From assembly GCA_025917655.1 (NCBI GenBank), contig CP084613.1:2234001-2298000 (forward strand): a DNA stretch of 64,000 nucleotides, written 5' to 3'. The notes beneath the pieces are model-generated. The model did no database searches and was not told the DNA's origin. It saw only the letters and a list, made by a program, of their open reading frames with translations. Position 1 is the stretch's first letter. Each line of letters begins with the position of its first letter. The stretch is from Chlorella sorokiniana. Lineage: Eukaryota; Chlorophyta; Trebouxiophyceae; Chlorellales; Chlorellaceae. A program made the position numbers and the translations under genes. Positions 35,144 to 47,400 of this stretch are shown one piece after another.

Positions 35144-35533
35144 CGTACCTAGCGTGATCTACAAACTGGGAAGGGGAGGGTGTAGGCTCAGGCCAAAGGC
35201 TGTGCATTCTGGCGAGGGATGGGGTCAATGCCAACTTCGACTTGGCAGTCCTCATGCATGTTCGGTTGCATGCATGTCGTGTCTCGTTTTGCTCCGCATA
35301 ACTAACAGTCTGCATTGCACGCACAGCGGCCCCAACCGATATCCCTCCTTGTGCGCATGCTCCTGCCGTCGCTGCAGTAGCCCTCTGCCCTGCAGTCACT
35401 CGCGGATACTATCTAGGGTCCTTGAAGCAGTAATTGAACACCCAGCGGGGACTGAGAGGGCCACCGACCCTCTGAAAAGGCCTCCTGCGGCCCGCCCCCG
35501 TCTTGTCGTCGCACTTGGTCGACAGTATCAATC
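35144..35533. promoter_or_regulatory. Divergent promoter region, dihydrolipoyl dehydrogenase / small basic-tailed protein
   Basis: 390 bp between opposite starts, partly AT-rich. A palindromic GCATGCATG stretch occurs near 35265-35277. No TATA box is clear. Confidence 0.4.
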
Positions 35534-36090
35534 ATGGCCGACCCAGAAGAGCTTTATTTTATTCAGCAAGTCCTTGTACACGCCTATGCGGGAAGTGGGT
35601 CAAGTGCTCACCAGCAGAGGCAGCGAGCAGTCTTCGCCAGCTGCTCGCACAGGTGAGCGGCTCTGCCGGTGCTCGCCGCACGATGGCCGGCTGTGCACCA
35701 ACCTTTCATCCACTCTTTCAAACGCATATGACCTTCCCTTTCTGTGCAGGGTGACCTGGAGGAATACATGCCCCATGATGACTATGTTGCGCTGCAAGAT
35801 GCGGCCATGGCTCTGGAGGACAGCGCAGCCTTGGAAGGCGAGACCAACGGTTTGCAGCAAGGGGCTGCACCCCCTGCTGCACCAGCTGATGCTCCGGCTG
35901 CCAACGGGCTTGCCAACGGTACAGCAGCGGGGCGCAAAGAGGCTGGTGACAGCGAGCGGGCGCTGCAGCCGAGGGAGGGCGGCCCAAGAAGAAGGAGAAG
36001 GCAAAGAAGCGCGAGGCGGCAGCAACCAATGGCGCAGGACCGAGCGACAGGGCAAAGAAAAAGTTGAAAAGGTCAGGGGAACACCAGTGA
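35534..36090 (+). CDS. Small acidic protein with lysine-rich tail, unknown function
   Basis: A plausible start is ATG 35534 (MADPEELYFIQQVLVHAYAG). The next supported segment, in another frame, is KCSPAEAASSLRQLLAQ, ending at a donor (CAG|GTGAGC, about 35652). It joins in phase to GDLEEYMPHDDYVALQDAAM and LEDSAALEGETNG. After an Ala/Pro-rich linker the frame shifts near 35985 to a lysine-rich tail (PKKKEKAKKREAAATNGAG, then AKKKLKRSGEHQ) and a TGA at 36088-36090. The basic tail suggests a nuclear or nucleolar protein. The two frame changes make the model tentative, and no family is recognised. Confidence 0.45.
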
Positions 36091-36310
36091 CCTGACCAAC
36101 GCTGCCTGCCTTGTACTCTTCTCTGCACAATCGCGACGCTTTTCCTTCTCCCCCTGGCTCTTTTCGCGGCTCGCATACTTGCAACCTTCCCAACAACCGC
36201 CAGACATGCAGCCAAGAACACCTGCCGATGCTGTGCGCCCCTGCGCTGCGTCCCAGCTCGCCCAGTTTGCTAGGCAGGCCAGCAGAGTGCAATGCATGCT
36301 GCCCATGCGC

Positions 36311-38395
36311 TCATCGCTTTGCGAGGCCCGAGATGAAGCCCTTGGGCTGCTGCTGCCGCGCTGCCTGCTGCTCCTGAACGCGCTTCATTCGCTCCCGGAA
36401 GGCCGTGGGGATGTCTTGGCCGTCGTACGAGCGCACCACGTCCCGCACGTCTGGCACCTGCATGGCAAGCATTGGCTGGTGGGAGGGTGCATTAAGGGGC
36501 GGTCTGTGCAGGCATCAAGCCGTCAAGCATGGATGGGTGTGAGCGTGGGTTCTAAGTGCGGCCACGTGCCGGCCTGGGGCGCAGAGACGGGGCAGCAACA
36601 AGGGAAAGCAGGGCAACAAGGGACTCTGGGCGTGCTTGGATCTCAGCCAGCACGGCAAGCGGCAGCAGGGCTTGCTTGCCTGGGTGCGCACCACCGCCTC
36701 AAGGAACGGCAGCAGGTCCAGCAGCAGCGTGTCGCCCTCCTTCCACTCCTTGCTCAGCTGCAGGACAGGCACAGCAGAGCACCAGAGTTGCCACACAGCT
36801 CGGGGCATGGGGCCCTGCCCACGCCGCGGCCCCACCGCCTGCTGCAACCGCTGGTGCCTGTGCAGGGCACACGCCCTCACCTTGATTGCATTCTCCGGCT
36901 GCAGCGCGTACGCGTCGGAGTCTGCGGTGACAAACAGCACCTGCCGCATGTCGCGGTTCAGCTTGGACAGGTCGCGCACGTGCTTGCCGTGCACGTACTG
37001 CGTGCTGTCGCGGTACAGCCTGCGCAGCGTGAGGGCACAGCAGGCGGGGGCTGGTTGCCAGCATAGCCTCAATTGCATCAGCCAACCCTGGGCTGCGTCA
37101 CCGCCAGACCTGGAGGCAGGCAGCCAAGCTCACAACCGCGCACCAGGCACCGGCGCCCCCGGCCCCGCACCTGTACTGGATGAGGCGCTGCGGGTCCAGC
37201 CTGTCCAGCACCGGGTCTGCATACGTGGGCAGCTGGCTGGTGTACACCACCAGCTCGTAGTACTGGGCCATGGAGCGGATGAAGTCCTCCACGCCCGGCC
37301 GCTTGAAGGTGCGCCAGCCGCTGCGCGCAGGCAGGCAGGCAAGGCTGGTGGGGCGGCACACCGCGCGCCGAGCACCACTGGTGCTGCATGCTTCCTTTCT
37401 TGCAGGGAGAGCCCTAGCCTTACGGGCACCGTCCCCACCCCCACCCACCCCACCCCCTCCCAGCCGCCCGGGCGCAGGCGGCCAGCCACCCACCGCCCCG
37501 CGTCCAGTCTGAGTGCACCAGCACGTCGTCCAGGTCCAGCACCAGCGTCTTGATGTGGCGCGCGTGGGGGCAGGTCCGGCAGCAGGCGGTCCGAGGGCGG
37601 GTCCGCGTACTTCTTCATCTCGCCCTCCAAGTGCCGCCGCCGCGCCGCATACCACTCCATCACGGGCACCCACACCTGCAGGCGGCGGGGCGGGGCGGGG
37701 AGCCGGGAGGGCCACGGGCTGGGGCTTGGCACACGGCATGAGGCTGCAGGGGGGCGGAGGCCGCGGGCGCCCAAACCGAGCTTCCTTGACACCCCTGCGT
37801 CGTGGGGTTAGAGCGCGGGCAGCCCGGGAGCCAGCCTGCGCGCTGCTCCCAGCCGGCAGCGCTCACCGAGGAGCCGGGAAGGCGTTCTCCGGGCGCGCCC
37901 GCGTCTCCTCCACCATGCGCTCCACCTGGTCCACGTCGTAGCGGTAGCTGTAGTAGCCGAAGAAGGAGGCGGCAGCCACGCCGCCAAAGAACAGGCTGTT
38001 GCCCAGCGCGCTGAGCACGCGCCCAGCCGCCGAGTGCTCTATCGCGTCCACCGCCGCGGCGTCTGCTGCAGCCGCCCCGCCGGCCGTGCCGGCTGCACTG
38101 CCCTCCAGCGCCTCTGCCGGCAGCTTGACATTCTCAAACAGCTTGTGGGCTGTCTCAGACTCTTCAGTCAGGGCAGCCAGGCGGCTGCGGCTGCCGGGTG
38201 CCGCGTCACTGCAGCAACACCAGCGGCAACGGCGGCGGCGGTGGGGACACCAAGGGACCCGAGCGAGCCAAGACGGGCAGCATTGTTGTGCGCTGTCTTG
38301 CCAAGGCTGTCAACCCACCTAGAGGCCCGCTGTAGGCCGGTCTGGCTCGCCTTGCGTTGCAAGGTGGACCACCCCTGCACCGCCCTGCGCAACAT
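36311..38395 (-). CDS. TIM50: TIM50-like subunit of the mitochondrial TIM23 import complex
   Basis: Receptor subunit of the presequence translocase in the inner membrane. The start (ATG 38395) gives a basic presequence, MLRRAVQGWSTLQRKASQTG. After a frame break near 38190 come ESETAHKLFENVKLPAEALE and a membrane helix (LGNSLFFGGVAAASFFGYYS) before YRYDVDQVERMVEETRARPE. The NIF/FCP1-like domain has VWVPVMEWYAARRRHLEG, TLVLDLDDVLVHSDW (the DxDxT motif with Val in the last place, as expected for a degenerate phosphatase), FKRPGVEDFIRSMAQYYELV, VYTSQLPTYADPVLDRLDP, LYRDSTQYVHGKHVRDLSKL, FVTADSDAYALQPENAIKV and a tail ending GFISGLAKR. A second frame break falls at a run of five G (37566-37570). 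Confidence 0.92.
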
Positions 38396-38683
38396 GCTGT
38401 TTTCGGTGACTGTGTTCCTATCAAGAATGTCTGATCAATTCCAGCCACGCAAAAGAGCCTTGCTCCGCGGCGTCTACACACAGAAAGGCCCAGTGCTGCC
38501 TGTTTTCAACACAAAGTGTTTGTAGTTAGCTCAGGATGTTTCAAAGGCCAGGGTTCGCTGTATAAACGCAAGCTTCCTGCCCAGCCTCAACATGGCCAGC
38601 GGGGCACACATGCGCACATCGCCCATTCTGCGGCCAGTTGCCTCTCGAATGCGCGTGTCTAGTGTTCGATACTGTTACGCTGC
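38396..38683. promoter_or_regulatory. Divergent promoter region, TIM50 / RsmI-like gene
   Basis: 288 bp between start codons. It contains TTTGTAGTTAGC and GCTGTATAAACGC (about 38558-38571); the latter is a TATA-like TATAAA about 115 bp upstream of the chosen RsmI ATG and in the right orientation for it. Confidence 0.45.
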
Positions 38684-40024
38684 ATGACTGGCCTTTCCGC
38701 CATAACCAGCCTTCGCTGGGTATGTATATGTCCGCAGCAGTTCACTAGTTTGCGAGCCTTGCAAGGGGCTCTTGAGCATCATGGTGGGCGTATGGAAAGC
38801 CATGCCCACCGCATGCAGCGGAGAACTCTTGCACAAGCCACCGCAGGCGGCAGTGTCGACGGCCTCCTTGTGCAAGAATCGCACCTTCCGCCTGCTGACA
38901 CTGGTGCTGATCCAGAGCTTCCTCCTGGACTTGTGAGATGGGGGCTACACGAAATGGGCCTTGTTGACCCTCCCGCCCGCCGTGATGCACCTGTGTGTGC
39001 CAAGGCTTGCAGGACAGTGTGCGGAAGTTTGAAAGCGTCATCCGTTGAGCAACGTTGTGTCCTGCCGCGCAGTACGTGGTCTCCACACCTATTGGCAACC
39101 TGGAGGACATCACGCTGCGTGCGCTACGTGTGCTGCGCAGTGCTAGCCTGGTGCTGGCGGAGGATACGCGGCACACGCGCCAGCTGTGCGCTCGCTACGG
39201 CATCCGCGCCCGCCTCGAGTCCTTCCACCAGCACAACGAGCGGCAGAAGCAGGCGCTGGTGCTGCGCCAGCTGCAGCAGGGCGCCTCCGTGGCGCTCGTG
39301 TCCGATGCCGGCACGCCCGCCATCAACGACCCTGGGGCTGCGCTGGTGGCGGCGGCGGCCGCTGCGGGCCTGCCCGTCATCCCGGTGCCCGGCCCCTCTG
39401 CCGTGCTGGCAGCAGTGGTGGCCAGCGGCCTCCCCACCCAGCAGTTTCTGTTCTGCGGCTTCACAGCCGCCAAGGCATCAGCGCGGCGCAAGCAGTTTGC
39501 GGGCCTGGCGGCGCAGGCAGCCACCCTGGTGTTCTACGTGTCGCCGCACTCGCTGCTGTCGGCACTGGACGATGCTGCGGCGGTGCTGGGCGCCCACCGC
39601 AGGTAGGCCAGGCTGAGGCTGCCGGCCTGGGTGGCATGCGTCGACCACAAGCGGGGCCATGCATGCGCGAGCTTCAGCCTCCGGCCGACCTCCTCTGCCG
39701 CAGGTGCTGCCTGGCGCGTGAGCTGACCAAGCGGCACGAGGAGGTGTGGCGGGGCAGCCTGGGCGGCGCGCTGGCGGAGTTTGCAGAGCGCGGCCCCCGC
39801 GGCGAGTTTGTGCTGCTCATCGAGGGCACAGATGGCAGCGCTGAGGCTGGGGCTGGGGGGCTGAGGAGCCCACCACCCAAGAGGCCATCTTGGCCGCCCT
39901 GCGTCAGGCCGTCGACGCCGGCGAGTCGCCCAGCGCGGCGGCCAGGAGCGTGGCCACGCGCCTGGGACAGAGCCGCAAGTTGTGCTATGCGCTGTCACTC
40001 AAGTTGCAGCAAGGCAATGACTGA
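38684..40024 (+). CDS. RsmI-type 16S rRNA 2'-O-ribose methyltransferase, organelle
   Basis: Bacterial RsmI methylates the ribose of C1402 in 16S rRNA; a nuclear algal copy should act on plastid (or mitochondrial) small-subunit rRNA. Exons: MTGLSAITSLRW (ATG 38684), an exon RRTLAQATAGGSVDGLLVQE...PELPPGL, then YVVSTPIGNLEDITLRALRV, with all three joins in phase. SAM-site and conserved blocks: LAEDTRHTRQLCARYGI, SFHQHNERQK, VALVSDAGTPAINDPGAALV, VIPVPGPSAVLAAVVASGLP, FLFCGFTAAKASARRKQ, FYVSPHSLLSALDD, CLARELTKRHEEVWRGSL. The C-terminal helix block (LRQAVDAGESPSAAARSVAT, then LCYALSLKLQQG) is reached only after a one-base break in a G6 run at 39855-39860. The stop is TGA 40022-40024. Confidence 0.92.
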
Positions 40025-40167
40025 GGGTGGGTGCCGCCTGTGACTTCAAGGCATTGATTAAAGGAAGCTGGCCAGGTGGAGCCGGGTGGCGGGAGCTGGG
40101 CCCTGGAGGACAGCTTGCGCGAAAGCGCGCTCTCTGTGCGTCACAACTCCCAGTGATATTGGAGTTC

Positions 40168-43100
40168 ATGTTCAGGATGAGGGGGTTGGTTGTTTGGGTG
40201 TTACTCCTATGTCTCGGGAGTCGGGTGGGGAGTGCAAACGCAGACTGCAGCGGGCACGGCTCCCTGGTGGACGGCAAGTGCAAGTGCGACAAACCCTGGC
40301 CTGTACCCGGAGAGCAGGGCTGGACGGGCCCCGACTGCAGCATACCAGTGTGGCATGGCACCTCCGACGGCAGCGACATGGCTGCGGCGTGCGGCCAGTG
40401 TAGCTCGCTGGCGGCCGGCAACTGGACCTGCTTCGCTGTCGAGACACCCTGGTGAGCACGTCAGAGGCTGTTGGTGTTGATTGAGGGAGACTCACATGCA
40501 AGGCGGGGTCGCCCTCTGCTCAGAAGTGGAGGGGGCGCGGCTCCCCCTGCCCCCCCCGCCCCCGCGCGCCCCCAAACAGAAAGACGAGTCCTCCCCCGGT
40601 TCCCCACGCACACAACCTCCACCCATTCATCCTGCCCTCCAGGAATGCGAGCTGGAACCACTTCACGGTGCTGCTGCAGCGCACGTCTGCCGACGAGCGC
40701 GGCGACCCCGACCTCGCCGGGCTGTGGACCGCCGGCGCCGGCGCCGAGGTGCCCGACCCCTCGGGCCGCGGTTACGACTTCCAGGACACCTCCTCCGCCT
40801 CCCATCCCTCCATCCTGAAGAGCGTGCGGCGGGCGGATGCGGGTGGCGGCGGCTGGGCGGGCGCCTACCTGTGCGTGCGCGCCTACGGCGCCGCCCCCAT
40901 CACCTTTGCGCTGCATGCCACCCTCACGCCCTGCCCCGCCAGCTTCGATGCCGCCACGGCGACGCCGCTGCAGTGCCAGACGGCGGAAGGGGCGGCGGAG
41001 GAGGAGCGGCGGTACAGCGGGTGCAGCGCGGAGGGCGAGTGTGTGTGCACCGGCCCGTACGCCAGGCCAGTGCCCACCGTCTTTGACGGCATCGGCTACG
41101 AGGACTGGTGAGGCGGGGGGCAGGGGCCTGCACGGCTGCACTGTGATGCCGGTCCCGGGCTGAGGCACAGCTTTGCAAACAACCGCTGGCGCTGCACGGC
41201 AACCTCCCCTCCCTTAGTCAACTCGCACAGAAACACGCGACCGCCAATGCCCCGCGTGCCGGCCCCCCCCCAGCTCCACCCACACCACCAACATCACGCG
41301 TGAACAGCTCACGCTGGACCGCCCCTTCACGCTGGAACACGAGCGGGCAGAGCCCGACAAGTGTGTGTGTGTGGGGGCGCTTGAGGGCGGCACCCCTCAG
41401 GGCTGCAGCTGGGGTGAAACACGAGCCCGCCGTGTACTGCTGTGTCCCGCCGCTTGCCGTGCGCCACCAGCCAACCGCTGCTGCAAGCCCTCCCCCCACC
41501 CGCTCCCCGTGCGCCAGGTGGCGCCAGTACCGCTTCCACGTGGACGAGTCGGATGCGCAGGTGGTGGTCAGCGTGGCCCTGGAGGGGCAGCCGGGGCAGC
41601 CAGGCTCCGCAGACCTCTTCCTCAAGGCGCAGCAGCCGGCAGGTGGGCGCTGGTGGGTGGGGGTGGGGGCCGGCCAGGCTGCAGCGCGCGCCCTGCTTCC
41701 GCACCCTCGGCAAGTGCGGCGTGGCTGGCGGACGCCTTTCCACTCAGTCGTCCGGCGTGTTTCCCCATCATGTGCTGCTGGGCAGCTTGCGCGCGCGTGC
41801 CCCCCCCCACCACCACCACGCCTTTTGCGCTCCAGCACCATGCCTTTCACCCATGCACCCTTTCCCCCAGGCTGGGGTCCCCGTCAGTACGACCTGCGCC
41901 CCCGCTGGAATGCCGCCACCGACGACCGCTCGCTGGAGGCGGTGCTGGAGCCGGGGCTGAGCCAGTGGAGGGCGGGCGCCTGGTTTGCGGGCGTGGTGCG
42001 CGGGCCCTGGGGCGCGGAGGGGGAGAGGGAGAGGAGGGACAGATGAAGCTTGCAACCGCCTGCCTTGGGGAGCGCAGGCGGGGTGCGGTTGACAGCCCCC
42101 CGCCCCCAGGTCGGCTCCGACGCTCCCATCAATTACACCCTCACCATCAGTCGCTACGAGTGCCCCGCCAACTGCTCCGGCCACGGCGCCTGCCTGCCCA
42201 CCGGCGTGGAGCCGCCCGTCAAGCAGTGCCAGTGCGAGGAGGGGTACGGCGGCCGCGACTGCTCCAAGGCCAGCGCCCTGCTGTCGTACGGCCAGCGCGT
42301 GAGCCAGCCCCCGTTGCCCTTCCAGGCCAACTACTTCCTGCTGCCGCCGCTGACGGGTGAGGAGCCCCCTGCCGGGGGTGGGTGGGCAGCAGGCTCCGTT
42401 GGGAGCACTCGGTCACCCTGCCTCTGGTGCAGAGCCTGGGAGGAGCAGCAGGCTGTCCAACGCCGTTCCATGCTGGCACTGTGCTGGCACAGTGAGCATG
42501 CCACGCTCGCCCCGCCCCGCCTGGGAGCGCAGAGGCGCAGCTGGGCGGCAGCGTGGAGCTGGTAGTGGAGGCCGACTACACGGCCACCGTGGCCACGCAC
42601 TGGCTGGAGGCGCACCCCTCGGTGCTGGTCGACAGGGTGCGCGGGTGGCGGGGCTGGGGGGCTGCTGCAGCTGGCGCGACGCACCTGGCCGCCTGCAGCC
42701 GCGGCTCAGCCACGCTGCGCTGCGCTGCTCGCCCCATGTGTCGACCGCCCCTCCTGTCCCGGGCCTAACTTGGATGCCACCCGCCCCTCCCCTTCCCCAC
42801 CACCACACCGCCTGGGCAGACCGACGGCCGCCGCTATCCGAGCGCCTCCAGCTTTGCCTACAAGCTGAGCCTGGATGAGCCGGGGCGGGCGTACAACCTG
42901 AGCCTGTGCCCCAGCCAGGTGCGGCGGGGCAACTGGAGCCTGGCGGTCTACAACCCAATGCCCACCATCGCGCTGGGCTACAACCTGACCGTGCACGTGT
43001 TGGGCGCTGCCTGCACGCTTGCCACGGGCGCGGCAAGTGAGCGCGTGGAGGGGGAGGTGGGGAGGCGGGCGGGCACCTACTGGAAAGGCGGGCAAGCAAG

Positions 43101-44025
43101 GCATGCAGGAAGCCGTGCTGGTCACAGCGCTCCGCTGTTGCTGCTGCCCTGCCTACTTGTCGCGACTGTTGCACCCGCAATCCCTGCTCGCCGCCCCGTT
43201 TCTCTGAGCCTGGCAGCCGCACTCAGCGCGTCCGCTTCGCCCCAATGCAGCTGCTCCGCGGACGGTGTGTGCGAGTGTGACGAGGGCTGGGCGGGCGGCG
43301 ACTGCAGCGTGCCCCTCAATGCCACCACCTGCCTGGAGGGGTCGCGGCGCAGCGTGGACCGCCCGACCAGCACGGAACCTGCTGGCAGCAGTGTGAATGC
43401 AAGTCCAACGCAACCGACTGCAGGCACGTGTGCGGCTGGGGCACCCCTGCAAGCTGGCTGTCAGGCAGGCACCGCCCCTGGCCACTCACCCGCCCACCGC
43501 GCCTCCCACCCGCAGCTTTGGCACCGCCTGCGCTGACTTCACCTGCCAGCCCGGCCTGCGGCGCCAGGGCAGCCAGGACAGCTGTGTGCGGGACAATTGC
43601 ACCAAGGCAGGGCGGGGCCTGGGGATGAGCCTGGCTGCTGGGGGGGGGGCAGGGGTGTGCCGCGCTTGTGTGCATGCTGGTGCTGCGGCGTGGCAGAGCT
43701 GCGAGCTGTGCGCCGTGGCAGAGCGCTGCGGCCGCTCAGACCTGGTCCCAAGCCCTGCAGGACGACTTCACCGCCGACCAGGACCAGGTGTGCCTGCGCA
43801 ACTGCACCTGCCCCGCCGACGGCGGCCCTTGCATCCTCGCCAAGGACTGCAGCATCCGCATCGGCATCGGCGGCGGCAGGCACGGCGTGGGCGGCGGCGC
43901 CCTCCTCGCATGGATGGCCACCTGCCTGGCGCTGGGCGGCGGCGCCGCGCTCGCCTACATCCACTACCGCGGCATCCCCCTGGCTGCCCATCCGCGAGCG
44001 CGGCTACGTGGGCATGTACATGTAG
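40168..44025 (+). CDS. Secreted-type single-pass membrane protein with EGF-like repeats
   Basis: Signal peptide MFRMRGLVVWVLLLCLGSRV (ATG 40168) followed by at least three EGF-like modules: CSGHGSLVDGKCKC...GWTGPDC, CSGHGACLPTG...CQCEEGYGGRDC and CSADGVCECDEGWAGGDC, plus a partial CSAEGECVCTG. Between them lie beta-rich spacer domains with many N-glycosylation sequons (NWT, NAS, NIT, NYT, NLS, NWS, NLT, NAT). A Cys-rich region (CADFTCQPGLRRQG, CLRNCTCPADGGPC) precedes one membrane helix (LAWMATCLALGGGAALAYIH) and a very short tail, RERGYVGMYM, after a break near 43985. The topology is type I: large extracellular or lumenal part, tiny cytosolic tail. Ligand and role are unknown; a cell-surface or secretory-pathway receptor or adhesion protein is plausible. 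Around 12 exons; frame breaks also near 41230 and 43390. Confidence 0.8.
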
Positions 44026-44437
44026 TCTTGTTACACTGCATCAAGCATCATGGATTGCAGGTGCAGAGCTGTCAGACCGCCAGCCTGTCAGGCAGGAGCG
44101 CCAGGTAAGAGCGCCAGGCTGGCCAGGCTTGTGCTACAGGTCGAGGGCTCACTACTTCAAACCAATCTCCCGCTTCCGATTGTCATTCAACCTCCCGGTC
44201 TATCAAGTCCTTTGCAACAGCAGTAGGAGAAGCGCATTGCAAGTGAGGTTCTCGACCGGCTGCAGTGCAGCACGTGCAGAGGACGGCGGCTAGCATTGCC
44301 ATTCGCGTGTCTTACGCTTGTGATACGCGCGAGTAATTGCTGCATGCAACGTGCCATCGCCCGGGCCTTTGCCGCTGGCAATCCACCTCCTGCTTAGCTA
44401 GTTTCTGAACCGGTTGGTGCTCAAACCTGCTGCAGTC
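44026..44437. other. Gap between the EGF-repeat gene and the LAGLIDADG gene
   Basis: 412 bp between tandem plus-strand genes. No exon or repeat recognised. Confidence 0.5.
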
Positions 44438-47400
44438 ATGAGCGAGTGGGACTTCAACGGGTCCGAGTCGGACGCGGGTGAGCGCCTCGGCCTGGTCAAG
44501 CTTCGTTGACCGGCCTGTTTGACCATCGGTACCAAGCAGCGCCGCTTGACTGCGCGTCTTGAAAGCAGCACCCAGTTGGCTCCATCCCTACGCAGAGTTT
44601 GTGGAGCCGCCCCCAAAACTGGCGCGTTGCGCGCCCTTCGGCATGGGCGGCAACGTAGTGGTGCCCAAGCCAGCCGCCAAGCCCGCCCGCCCGTACGACG
44701 AGCCCGCGCCATCTAGCGAGTCATCTGACTCGGACGCTGATGACGGTGGGTCCTCCTATGTCTGTTGGCATCGATTGAGGGCATGCTGGCTTTGGGCTGC
44801 AAGCTGCACCGTGGACCACTTGCGGTCAGTGCGTGCACCCGCGTGGCCACCCTCCCTGTTTGTCCCCCTCCAGCAGGGCCGCCACTGCCGGTACGAGAGG
44901 GAAGGCGCAAGAGAGAAGCCAAGCCTGGAACTGGACCTCCTGGGTCTGCCAGCGAGCTGGATCTGAAGGCGATCAAGCGAGGCTTTGCCTGCTGGGAAGG
45001 TGGGTGCTGGCCGCAGGGGGCAGGCCCCGGTTTTTTGCCTAAGGTGTCCAACCAGCGTATACACAGTGAATGCTCTGTTGAAAATCGCATTGTGGCTTGA
45101 GGCCTGTGCATGTGCAGGTGTAGGGGGCTTGCAGCAGGCAGGAGGCAGTACCCGTGTACCCTTGTCTGAGTTCCTGTCAATCCCCCTCTCATTCCCCCGT
45201 TCCCTTGATTCTACGATACGCCATCCCTGCTCCGACCGCGCTCACCTGCAGCCGAGTGGGACGATCTTAAGCCTCGCATCATCTCCTACTATGAGAGCTT
45301 GCCCCTCAAGGCTCCAAGGCGCCCTCACATCGACAACACTACTTGGCCCTCACCGAGCTCAGCTGGCAATGTTCAGGTGGGAGGGCTCTAGCAGGAGGCG
45401 GGCAGTATGTGGCCCACGTCTTGCGCGTGAAAGAAGGGCCCCGTTGGAGTCCGGCAAGCTGCAAATGACCGATTCTCACTGTGCAGCCCTGTCTCCATGT
45501 GCCCTCCCGCGCAGCACCCCCGGCGCCACCGCCGCGGGTGCAGCGCAAGCGCGGGGCAGAGTCACGCTACCAGGCCGTTGAAGACCGCAAGACCGCGGAC
45601 GACAGCACTCCCAGCGCGGCGCTGTTGGTGGACGATTACGAGGCCTTCACGTTTGGCTTTTTGCATACCGATGGCTGCATCTCCTTCGATCGCGGTGATG
45701 CCGAACGGGTACGCATGGGATATTTAGCCGGGCTGCGTGTTGGGCGCCCTTTTTCCCACGTAGCCTTGTACATGTCTGACGCTGTTGTAAGAGCGGCATG
45801 CATTCGAACAACCATCCTGCCAGCCCCCTCTCACACCCTCACCTTGCAGCGAGCAAGGTTAAATGTCAGATTCTGCCAGTCCAACCCAAGTGCCTTGCTG
45901 GCGTTGAAGAAGGCGTGGGGCTGGGATGGCATCGCCGCTTTGCGATTTATGGAAGGCCCAACTCACACTGGTCGTGCCCACGACGGCCACAGCGAGCACC
46001 AGTTGGTGCTCGGCGACGACAGGACTGGGGTGGGGGGGGGATGGGGAGGGGCCCCTTGATTGGGAGCCACAGCGTAGCGGAAACCGTCTGTTCCTGCGTA
46101 ATGGGGTCCACTGGCAACGCGCAGGCAAATGGCCACTCACCCCTATCCAGCTTTCGACCCCTGCATATATTCAGGGGCCGATCCAACTGGGGCTGCTGAA
46201 TCTCCTCCATGAGGCGCTCATCGTCAAGCGGCACCAGGTGTGAGTGTGCGCTGCCTGCACGGCGGCCTGCCGACGTATGTGCCGTTTGCCGCGCTTCTTG
46301 TTTCCGATACACAGTGTATCACTCGCCTGCCCCCACCCTTTCAGGCTGGGCTTGCCCTGAGGTTCCAGGAAGTGAAGCACCGAGCCAAGGAGGATGGCGT
46401 CTCCGTGGGTGCGCCCCGCTGATATTTGCGCCGCTATCAGCAGGTGTTTCACCACGCTGATTTCTGCATGTCGTGCTGGTGGGAGAGCAGCACAGCTGTA
46501 CGACCTGTGGGTGGCTGTGGCTGGGAGCGGGGACCTGCACCTTCCCATGGCGAGCTGCTGCCAGGTTTCCCGGCTGCTGCATCAAACCTGGAATGCTGAT
46601 ATTCACCAAGACTCTCTGCCCTGCAGTGGCCACCAACGCCCGGCTAGAACCGATCATGGCAGCTATGGAAGACGCGAATGGGATTGGGCCGAAGGTGCGG
46701 CGGTGCCTTTGTGCAAATTCACGCTGCGTGGTTGGTCTCTTTGGAGGATGGAATGCATATCACCTGGCATCTTGGTGTCCTTTTCGTGCCCTCCCTTGTG
46801 CAGGTGTGGCCGCCGCGCCACGAGCACCTGGCCGTGACCTGGCTGGAGGCCATGTCTGGCGAGGCATTCCTCGCCTGGTTCTGTGGCGCATGCGCTGGTA
46901 AGCACGCATGGGCATCGCATGCAGAATCAGAGCTGCGTCGCTTTCGGTTGCCCCTTTGTCGGCTCTGCCTGCTTTGCGCAGCTTGCCCGCCCGCTGCCCC
47001 CTTTGATGCTCCCCCCCCCCCACACACACACACACACAATGGCCTGTAGGCAATGGTGGCACCTACTTGAGATTAGCTGGGACCCGCAGCAGGCCCCAAT
47101 TCAACCTGTCGTGGGGCCGGGATGCCCCCGGGCTGCTGGTGCTGGTGTGGCGTCGTTTGGGCTTTGGAGCGCTGGGTAGGAAGTTATCTTCGTACCCCAG
47201 TGAAAAGGGCAGTACTTACTACCCTTTCCACTCCTCGTTGGCGACAATGCGTGGGGCATCCCCGGGATGGTGTCAGACACCGGCCGGCCATCTCATGTCA
47301 TTATGTTGCAAGTATCGCCGACCGTGTGGGTCGCCGTCTACCTTTGCTGCAGGAGGCAACAACCAGGGGCGTGCCCTGGTGTCCCCGGCGGCTGGTACAG

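Noticed and set aside
38592-38686. Upstream ATG (38592) as the start of the RsmI-like gene
   Set aside because: Its frame ends at a stop at 38685-38687 overlapping the chosen ATG, whereas the ATG at 38684 splices in phase to all later exons. It may be a short upstream ORF.
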